From Bipolaris cookei (lineage: Eukaryota > Ascomycota > Dothideomycetes > Pleosporales > Pleosporaceae), in NCBI GenBank assembly GCA_002286855.1, contig NRSV01000129.1, positions 1 through 37,119 of the forward strand: a stretch of DNA of 37,119 nucleotides, read 5' to 3'. Numbering within the stretch: position 1 is the stretch's first letter; every line of letters begins with the position of its first letter. The position numbers and the translations under genes are program-made. Of this stretch, positions 1-6,158 are shown in pieces. The notes below the pieces were generated by a model. It was not told the DNA's origin, did no database searches, and worked only from the letters and a program-made list of their open reading frames with translations.

Positions 1-354
1 CAAAGCGTAGGCAGCGTAAAAGAAAGCGGATACAGAAGCAAGGACTGCTAAAAAAGGGAGCTGGAGAGGATCTACTCGCTCAGCGTGAGGCTGATCAGCA
101 GATTGCTCATGAAGAGCGTCAAGGAGGGGAGCGATCAGGTGTTAGCCGCCAGGCTCTAGCGCGGTGTAGCAGGTGTAGAGAGACTGGCCATAACTCACGT
201 ACATGCAAGAAAGATACTCTAGATAGTAATTGATCTATTGCGTCAATATCTATTAAAACTAATATAATGTGGTGGAGCTATACGCTTATAGAGGTGCGCG
301 AAGTTGGTGGGGTGGCCGACTCGTTTGTATGGCCGACTCGCTTGTAAACTACGT
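1..354 (+). mobile_element. Right end of a Fot1/pogo-like transposon (element 1), truncated by the window edge
   Basis: The segment carries the last 76 codons of a transposase and then an untranslated end of about 120 bp. It stops at an inverted terminus that reads ACGTAGTTTACAAGCGAG inward from position 354, flanked by TA at 355-356 as expected for a pogo-type TA duplication. The same ACGT...AAGCGAG core starts elements 2 and 5 in this window. The motif GGCCGACTCG occurs twice in tandem close to the end (313-322 and 331-340). The left end lies outside the window. Confidence 0.8.
3..233 (+). CDS. C-terminal fragment of a pogo/Fot1 transposase with CCHC zinc knuckle
   Basis: The reading frame is open from the window edge to TGA at 231-233 (76 codons). 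It begins in a very basic stretch (KRRQRKRKRIQK) and ends with a zinc knuckle C-x2-C-x4-H-x4-C (CSRCRETGHNSRTC). This knuckle is complete: all four ligands are present. The piece is almost identical in sequence to the C-terminus of the transposase in element 5 (minus strand, about 10075-10260), so the two belong to the same family. HTH and DDE domains, if present, lie upstream of the window. Whether the full gene is intact cannot be seen. Confidence 0.75.
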   Translation, partial: KRRQRKRKRIQKQGLLKKGAGEDLLAQREADQQIAHEERQGGERSGVSRQALARCSRCRETGHNSRTCKKDTLDSN

Positions 355-373
355 TATTCCATTAGAGTCTATA

Positions 374-2186
374 ACGTGGTTCACAAGCGAGTCGGACACG
401 CCTCACCAGCGCGTCAACGTCAACACAATATCACGCACTTTTATCACAGTTAATAGACTATTGCGATATACTAAATTAGTTATCAGAATAACTACTATTA
501 CTTGCACTATCTATCTCAACTGCGCAGGTACGAGCGTTGTGTCCAGTCTGTTTGCAATGCCCGCACCGCCTCTCTCCTCGCACCCTCTTCGACACGCTCT
601 CACCATCGCTACGACTGCTACCCGCCTGTTCAGCTAATACTTCTTGTACCTCGCCTACATCAAGAGTCTCTTCTGTCCGTATGTATCGCCGCTTGCGGCT
701 CTTACGCTTGTTTGTTGTATCTAAAGCCTCTCGAAGAGCAGCTACTTCCTCCCTCATAAGCGTCATCTCATGTGCTATTTGCTGAGCCCCTTTACTTAAC
801 TGCGCAACCTTTTCGTCAAGAGAACTTGCAGAAGAACCAGGGTGATTTCTTACTCTCTGTCGAATGAGAGTACTTTGAGCCTCAATTTTGCGCGCGTTGC
901 GCGGCGTCTGAGCCTCCCAGGTGGCTGCCCGTCGCGGTGACTGTTTTGGTGTCTGCACTACCACATCAAGCTTCGATAACACAGCCTGTGGGTTATGTGG
1001 GACTAGACCAGCGCCTCTAAAACCAGCTTGAATATCCTCTTTCGTAATAGACTGCTCAAAAGCAGCCCTAAAGGCTGGTAGGAAGGTCTCGTTACTGATA
1101 TAGTTGGTGCGGTTGCGTGCCAAGCCTGAAACTGCGTCACCATACTTGCGCTTTAATGGCGCGAAGCAGGCGACATCAAGAGGCTGCAACAGGTGAGACG
1201 AGTGTACGGACATTCATAGAAGAATTATATTCTTCTCCTTGCAAAGATCTTGAAGTTCGATAGAGCAGTGGCTCTCATGGCCGTCGATAATGAGCAGTCG
1301 ATACCCACCCACAGTATGCCTCTTTGTATGGGTATCAAAGTGTTCTAACCAGGCAAGAGCAAGCTGATTGTTCGTCCAGCCATTAGGGCTGGCTTCAAGA
1401 ACCCAATCAGTAGGCAGATTCTGAAACCAGACGTTGATAAGCACCTTGCCCGCAAAGACAACAAAGGGGGGTAGCCGGCGACCAGACGCGCCCACGCCTT
1501 GGATCACAGTAACCCACTCACGGTTGCCTGGCTGTATCCACTTCTTCTTGCCATATCCTTCAGACGCTGTGATAACTAACTGTGATAAAATCTTGCCCAT
1601 CATAAAGCCAGTTTCGTCAAAGTTATAGATATCGTCGTCCACAATACCCCACTTCTGCTTCATCGCCTCGACTAGATCAAATCAGCGCTTAATAGCTGCT
1701 GGAACTTCGCAGGCAGCTCGCTGGTAATCATAAGAACCGCTCCAGCGGGTTTTGAGTTCAGGATTTCGCTTAACGAAGTTGTCAACCCAGTTCTTGCCAA
1801 CAAGGTTGCTGGCGCGCTCATGCAGGAGTTTATTAGCCATTGCTCGAACTTCAGCCTTCGTAGGCGCAAACCGTCGCGCAGACTCTTCCAGAATACGCCT
1901 AACTATAGCCTCCTCTTCTAGTTTATTTAGGCGCTTTGAGTTCGCTTCACAGTCGCGTCGGGGGCGCTTTCCAGCGCGTCGGTCAAAAAAAGTACTTCGA
2001 GGCACATTATAGATTGAGAGAGCAAGTTTTTGGCTTTGAACATGTTGCAATTGGATATCAAAAAGAGCGAGCTGAAGATCTGCTTCAGTATAGGAAGTTT
2101 GAGCAGTGTGTTGTTGAGACATTACGCATTATAGTGTCGACGTTTACGCGCTGGTGAGGCGTGTCCGACTCGCTTGTGAACCACGT
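374..2186 (-). mobile_element. Complete Fot1/pogo-like transposon (element 2), 1813 bp
   Basis: Both inverted termini are present. The left one begins ACGTGGTTCACAAGCGAG at 374, the right one is its reverse complement ending at 2186, and they match with few differences over roughly 45 bp. The element is flanked by TA at 372-373 and TA at 2187-2188, the usual duplication for pogo/Fot1 elements. It carries one transposase reading frame on the minus strand, interrupted by two stops. The flanking DNA (355-371 and 2187-2250) is the two halves of another repeat that is uninterrupted at 37015-37119, so the insertion site can be reconstructed. Confidence 0.9.
476..2122 (-). pseudogene. Fot1-type DDD transposase of element 2, broken by two in-frame TGA codons
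   Basis: One frame of 549 codons runs from ATG at 2122 to the stop at 476, with in-frame TGA codons at 1682-1684 and 1214-1216. Order of parts: N-terminal psq-like HTH (ending in a FFDRRAGKRPRRD stretch), a CENP-B type HTH (around WVDNFVKRNPEL), then the DDE_1 core with YNFDETGFMMGK (first Asp), LLIIDGHESH (second Asp) and HLLQPLDV (third Asp), and finally a basic region and a zinc knuckle CGHCKQTGHNARTC. All three catalytic Asp are kept. The first TGA stands where relatives have Trp (KR-W-F). The second stands just before the third motif, where relatives have a small residue before M-P-P-H. The frame is otherwise open, so decay is recent or slight. The CCHC tail matches those of elements 1 and 6. 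Confidence 0.9.
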
Positions 2187-2250
2187 TATGCAGCTTGGGG
2201 TTATGTAAGACTTTGGCCGTAGGCCGTTCTATCTTGTTATTTACATGTGG
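2187..2250 (+). repeat. Right half of a dispersed repeat split by element 2 (left half 355-371)
   Basis: Joined across element 2, bases 357-371 and 2189-2250 align with the block at about 37027-37090. The shared segments are TTCCATTAKAGTC and, further on, TATGTARGACTTTGGCC followed by AGGCCGTTCTATCT. The right-edge copy is uninterrupted. Elements 1 and 2 therefore entered the same older repeat at TA sites 17 bp apart. From 2250 to 2456 I see nothing recognisable. Confidence 0.7.
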
Positions 2251-2456
2251 GGGTATGTTTTTCTTTGTATGGTACTACTGTGGTGTTTCGGCTTTTGTCT
2301 GTCTGCGGCTAGGCCTCTAGCAGACGCCTGGTGCTAAAGAGCAGCTTGGTAAACAGGAAGAGATGTAGGGCAGCAGCGCTGCCTTCCAACGGGCTCTTTT
2401 AGGGGTAAAAGAAATATTAAATTAACGAAAATGAAATGATTTTTGTGCTTCTGCTA

Positions 2457-2895
2457 ACGTGAGTGCATAGCGAGTGGGACAGCTAAGCGAGTGGTCCGCC
2501 CTAACAAACTCTCAGAGCTTTTATATGTAATTATTCAACACCACAGTCTTATACTATAACTAAAAGTAGATGTAATTAATCGCTAGTCAATACTGTATCT
2601 TTATTACACGTGCGTGAATTGTACCCTGTCTCGCCGCATTGCTTGCAGTGCCTTTTATGCTGCTTGCCTGCATCTGTTCGGGCCCTACCTTCACGTGTTT
2701 CCCCGTCTACCTGCGCTCTAACATCTAGTTCGGCTATTAATTCATCTGCCTATTCCTTTGAAAGGTCTCTGCCATCTTCAATCCGCCTCCGCTTCCGCGA
2801 TTTACCAGGACGTGTCGTGATTCTTTGCTTTGAAGATAAGGTAGGGCGCAATCGCCCAGCCCATCGCGTTGATTGCAGCGATCAGTCACCCACTA
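2457..2895 (-). mobile_element. Remnant of a Fot1-like transposon (element 3), cut by element 4
   Basis: The left terminus begins ACGTGAGTGCATAGCGAG at 2457, preceded by TA at 2455-2456. The core AGCGAGTGG occurs twice in tandem (2469-2477 and 2487-2495), resembling the doubled motif in elements 1 and 6. A decayed transposase 3' end follows on the minus strand. At 2895 the sequence is replaced by the terminus of element 4. No continuation of the transposase is visible beyond 4958, so the right half is deleted or too decayed to recognise. Confidence 0.7.
2576..2895 (-). pseudogene. Decayed, internally deleted transposase tail of element 3
   Basis: Read on the minus strand, a short piece near 2820-2880 gives GWAIAPYLIFKAKNHDTSW, which resembles the stretch between the first and second catalytic Asp in DDE_1 transposases. 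Downstream, in another frame, is a basic RKRRRIEDG segment, an in-frame TAG at 2750-2752, then a zinc knuckle CKQCGETGYNSRTC and the terminal TAA at 2576-2578. The knuckle has Tyr where His is expected. The TAG could come from CAG by C-to-T change, as RIP produces. About 200 residues of the catalytic core are missing. Confidence 0.7.
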
Positions 2896-3031
2896 CCGTG
2901 CTGCCCGGCGTAATGCCCACTTCGATCACCAAAATCAAAACGCTAACATGAAACTATTAAGCCACGTACGATAGCTATTATCACGATATTTTCTAGTGTT
3001 GAGCTCTAGAGGCCTTAATTGATATATATAG

Positions 3032-3506
3032 CTATCTATATTTTGATGGGAGCTTGATTGTTCGGCCGTGTCGTGATTGAGATGGTGGTGGGCCTGCTGC
3101 AGCACCTGCAGCCTCAACGCCAGCCTGAGGCTGCGCAGCAGCTCTCTTTTTTGAAGCAGCCTTTATAGAAGCCTTAAGACTACGTTTCTTGCCCCTTTGA
3201 GAAGTTTTTTGAGCTCGTTGGAGGCGTTGTTGAGCTCTACGAGCTGCCTGTCGGGTAGCTTGATCTGCAGCTCTCTCAGCTCTCGCCTTCTCCCTCGCTA
3301 TCCTAGCCTCTGCTCTAGCCTCTCGCCTTATCTGAAGCTCCTGAGCCTTGGCCTGCTTCCGATCCTCTCGTTCACGAGCTCTCTCAGCTTTCTGGTGTTG
3401 TAGCTGCTCTTCTTCAAGCCCTTGTTGGAGCTGGCGATCACGTGCCTCCTTCACCTTCCTTGGAGACCAGAATACAGCCCCACCGTGATACTCCTCCTCT
3501 GCCTCT
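3032..3506 (-). pseudogene. Frame-shifted basic C-terminal tail of the element 4 transposase
   Basis: The frame runs on from about 3506 (EYHGGAVFWSPRKV) through a long stretch of alternating Glu, Arg, Lys, Gln and Ala, probably a coiled coil, to an ending GRTIKLPSKYR at 3032. The relic at 11449-12430 has the same order: SPRKVREAR, a charged helical stretch, then IKLPVKYQ. This shows that the segment is the normal transposase C-terminus. It is out of frame with the 474-residue core. An internal ATG at 3454 opens it as a 140-residue frame, but I see no reason to think that it is translated alone. Confidence 0.8.
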
Positions 3507-4875
3507 CATTAATAAGAGCCTCTTTAAGTCTTACGTTCTCATGCTCAGCTAGTACTGATCTGATCGAGAGTCGGTGGATCGTTTGGTTGAGCTTTGAGAT
3601 CTTTCTCTGGTCTCTCTCAGCTACAGCGTGATCAACGAGCTGCCTAATCTTCCTCCAATCAGAGGCGCTTAAGGCTGAGGAGTCGCTATCACTTAATTGG
3701 CCTGATTGAGCTGGCTGATTGAATCGTTTAAGTATCACCTCTGAGTTAAGAGGTGAGATGCCAGTTGCTTCAAAGGCCTTAAGTATTGTAGCTTCCTTAA
3801 ACGAGGCCTCCCAGGCAGCTATAAACATAGGATAGAAGTCTCTTTTGCTCATAGATGTGAGCCCTTGGCTCCTCTCCATGAAGCTAGCTACCTGGGCTGA
3901 GTAGGCTGATGAGAGCGGCTTGAACATGACGACGTCAAGCGGCTGAAGAGTGTGGGTTGAATGAGGTGGATAGATAGCGAGGAGGATTCGATTGCGATCG
4001 CAGTACTCGATAAAATCCATCGTGAGATGAGATCCATGGCCATCAAGGATAAGTAATCGATAGCTCCGCCTAGCCTTTGGCTTTGTTGATCGATCAAACA
4101 CCTGTTTGAGCCAGGCTAGGCCTAGCTCGTTATTCGTCCAGCCTGAGGGTGATGAGGCGAAGTGGACTCGGTGATCGTTAGGATCGAAGGCCTGCAGCCA
4201 GCTATCCTGTATCGAGCCAGAGGCTGACTGATATACGAGGCTCGGCTCAATGTGAGATCCATCAGCGCATATACAGGCCAGCAGCGTTATCCACGCCCGA
4301 TTGCCATCCTGGATGTGAGCCTTGATCTTCCCCTCCTCATATAGCCTCCTGTTGAATACCCGCTTTGAGCGAGTGAGTACTCCTAGCATGAAGCCCTTCT
4401 CATCCATATTGTATATATTACAAGGCTCTATATTATATTGGCTAATCTTTTCTTTTAAGAGATCAAAGTAGAGCTTATACTTTAGTCCTGAATCAGCCTG
4501 GTGGCGTGAGCGATCAATCCCAGTTGCCCAGCGTGAAATAAGATTAACCTGATAGCGCTGGATAAAGCGATCAACCCAGCCTTTTCCAAGCTCTTTTTTT
4601 GCGATATCTGAAGCGAAGCGCAGTATCATAGGCCGTGTAGGAGGCAGGCCTTGCCTTGTAAGACGTTCAATATAGCATAGAAGCTCCTGCTCTTGCTGGG
4701 GATAGAGTGCTTGCTGGTTTTGAGCCTTAATGCTGCGTGAGCTTGCGACGCCCTGGTGTCTCCGCGCGAGCGTTGAACGATTAACACTAAACTTTGCTGC
4801 AATTTGAGAATATACAAGTTTTTCGCCAGGCTCTAGTGCTTCAATAGCTGCAAGTGCAGCCTCAATCGGGCTCAT
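3451..4875 (-). CDS. Fot/pogo-type DDE_1 transposase of element 4 (474 residues, core intact)
   Basis: Cuts and joins DNA at the element ends in cut-and-paste transposition. The N-terminal HTH (about residues 1-45, with YSQIAAKFSVNRSTLARRH) is followed by a CENP-B type HTH around GKGWVDRFIQRYQ. The DDE_1 core holds YNMDEKGFMLG (first Asp), LLILDGHGSH (second Asp) and THTLQPLDVVMF (third Asp). There is no internal stop and the start ATG at 4875 lies about 80 bp inside the right terminus. The frame ends early at 3451 with YSGLQGR: the expected ending, reading GGAVFWSPRKVKEAR, is present one frame over, so a small deletion near 3505 has cut off the basic tail. Whether the shortened enzyme works is unknown. 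It is the best-preserved transposase in the window. Confidence 0.88.
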   Translation of the reverse strand: MSPIEAALAAIEALEPGEKLVYSQIAAKFSVNRSTLARRHQGVASSRSIKAQNQQALYPQQEQELLCYIERLTRQGLPPTRPMILRFASDIAKKELGKGWVDRFIQRYQVNLISRWATGIDRSRHQADSGLKYKLYFDLLKEKISQYNIEPCNIYNMDEKGFMLGVLTRSKRVFNRRLYEEGKIKAHIQDGNRAWITLLACICADGSHIEPSLVYQSASGSIQDSWLQAFDPNDHRVHFASSPSGWTNNELGLAWLKQVFDRSTKPKARRSYRLLILDGHGSHLTMDFIEYCDRNRILLAIYPPHSTHTLQPLDVVMFKPLSSAYSAQVASFMERSQGLTSMSKRDFYPMFIAAWEASFKEATILKAFEATGISPLNSEVILKRFNQPAQSGQLSDSDSSALSASDWRKIRQLVDHAVAERDQRKISKLNQTIHRLSIRSVLAEHENVRLKEALINERQRRSITVGLYSGLQGR

Positions 4876-4973
4876 ATTGATAGAGTTATCGCGGGTTGAA
4901 CTTTGGTGGCTGTTGCGATTTTGGTGATCGAAGCGGGCGTTACGCCGGGCAGCACGGTAGCGGTCTCCTTGTT

Positions 4974-5281
4974 TGTTACACGGGGTTAGGCTATACTTCC
5001 TTAGCTTCGATCCGGGTTAGGGCGAAGCAGGCAAACGCGGTAAGCCGTGCGATTGTCTGGCGATTCGTGTGGAAAAGAGTTATGGATGTAACTAAAGTAA
5101 AGACAATCAATTCTGTATCGAATAGAATAACTAAGTATCAAACTGGGTAAGAGAAGAACTTATGAGAGTTGACCACAACAGGAGTCAATAATGAAATCCA
5201 TCCATCCTTATATCCTCATTGCTTCCAGTCCTGGCATCTACAGATGTCTCAGATAACTTGACATCTCCAGATGTTGTGGCA
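4974..5281 (-). repeat. LTR-like sequence, probably a solo or partial LTR on the minus strand
   Basis: On the minus strand the piece can be read from TGCCACAACATC (5281) to GTGTAACA (4974), so it starts with TG and ends with CA. A TATAAGGA sits at about 5206-5213. Its last 55 bp match the block at 11013-11066 (shared AAGTATAGCC and CCCTAACCCGGA), giving a repeat with a common 3' end. I see no 5-bp target duplication and no tRNA primer site, so the 5' limit is uncertain. Assignment to the Copia superfamily would be a guess. Confidence 0.4.
5004..5028. other. Hairpin with 6-bp stem and 13-nt loop inside the LTR-like repeat
   Basis: GCTTCG (5004-5009) pairs with CGAAGC (5023-5028) around a 13-nt loop, ATCCGGGTTAGGG. 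The second copy at 11041-11065 keeps the loop with one change and has two swapped base pairs in the stem. Confidence 0.6.
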
Positions 5282-5404
5282 TCCGCCCTCTTGGCGAGAT
5301 GCCAAGTCACGTGATCAGCGCCCCGCGATGATCATTACCTTCTGACGTGTACGTCCATAGGCCTTCAGCCATCTCGTCATTTGTCAAGGAGAGAACCCTT
5401 CCTG

Positions 5405-5923
5405 TTACTTGTAGCATATTGTAGCAGCGTACTCGAAGGCTATTGTAATCCCTTCTAGTTCTCCGTTGTATACTAGTTATGAGTCGCTTATGTTTGTCGT
5501 TTTGGAGTAGATCTCTTCTTGGCTAGAGTTGTAAGCTACTAGGTCTATCCCTATTCCTTTCCCATTTTTGGCCTTTGAGGCGTCCGAGTAGATCGCTGTG
5601 AAACTGTCTCCTATCCGCAACTGGATGTATTCTGTGTGAGCGACTGCCTCTTCCTCTTTAGTCTTTTTCGAGATAGTCACAGAGTAGTTGAGACTATGCC
5701 ATGGTCGAAATCTGAATGGAATGGTCTTTTTCATGTCTTCTGTGTCTTGGGAGATAGAGCTAGTGATAGCCTGTAGTTGCCTGAGTTGCTTATTTCTAGC
5801 TTGTTGGATGTTTGTTGTTTGTAGCCTTGCAATCGCAGTTGCGATTGGGTACGTTTTCGCTACCAGGGTGGCTCTGAAAGCGTATTTTCTCCTTGTTGCG
5901 TTTAGCCGTATTTCTGGTGACAT
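5405..5923 (-). pseudogene. Relic of a Tad-like LINE: RNase H region of the reverse transcriptase ORF
   Basis: The minus-strand frame gives a stretch RLNATRRKYAFRATL resembling the linker before RNase H in fungal non-LTR elements, then FTAIYSDASKAKNGKGIG, the first RNase H motif with its Asp. An in-frame TAA follows at 5477-5479. In the same frame comes VYNGELEGITIAFEYAA, the second RNase H motif with Glu, and then another TAA at 5405-5407. Both TAA stops could be CAA (Gln) codons changed by C-to-T in CpA, the RIP signature. The 5' part of the element and a poly-A tail are not visible. The rest up to 6158 holds nothing else I can recognise. Confidence 0.65.
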
Positions 5924-6158
5924 CCGGATGGAGGCGTTAAAGAATAAAATTTATTGGAATTTTCACATGGTCTTTCGACGTTCTTCTCCCCGTGAGGCAT
6001 GAACAAAGCTCGATCCTGGAGCTCCCCATTCAGGCTGGCTTCAACAAGTAGTGAGTAGCCCATTCCAACCTAGATCCCGCGTATGCGTACAGTCGACTGT
6101 TGGGGAGCTAAGTTTGGTTCATTTTGTGATATTTCATACTATCTTCCTAATCTTTTGC

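Larger units (their letters stand above)
2896..4957 (-). mobile_element. Complete Fot/pogo-like transposon of a second family (element 4), 2062 bp
   Basis: The termini are inverted copies beginning CCGTGCTGCCCGGCGTAA at 2896 and ending at 4957, matching over about 40 bp with a few differences (for instance T/C and A/G changes near 2914 and 2919). TA flanks both sides (2894-2895 and 4958-4959). The terminus is unlike the ACGT...AAGCGAG type of the other elements, and the transposase is also of a different subfamily with no zinc knuckle. It is inserted in the remnant of element 3, so it is younger than that copy. The related relic at 11449-12430 belongs to the same subfamily. Confidence 0.9.

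Noticed and set aside
476..2122. Selenocysteine or programmed readthrough at the two TGA codons
   Set aside because: Fungi of this group are not known to use selenocysteine and no special context is visible; simple decay is enough.
3032..3454. Separate 140-residue gene starting at ATG 3454
   Set aside because: The sequence upstream in the same frame (GGAVFWSPRKV) and the relic at 11449-12430 show that it is the frame-shifted tail of the transposase.
4974..5030. Hairpin followed by CTAA/CTAG on the minus strand, as at a Helitron 3' end
   Set aside because: Similarity between the two copies continues about 25 bp past the CTRR, so this is not a terminus; an LTR-like 3' end fits better.
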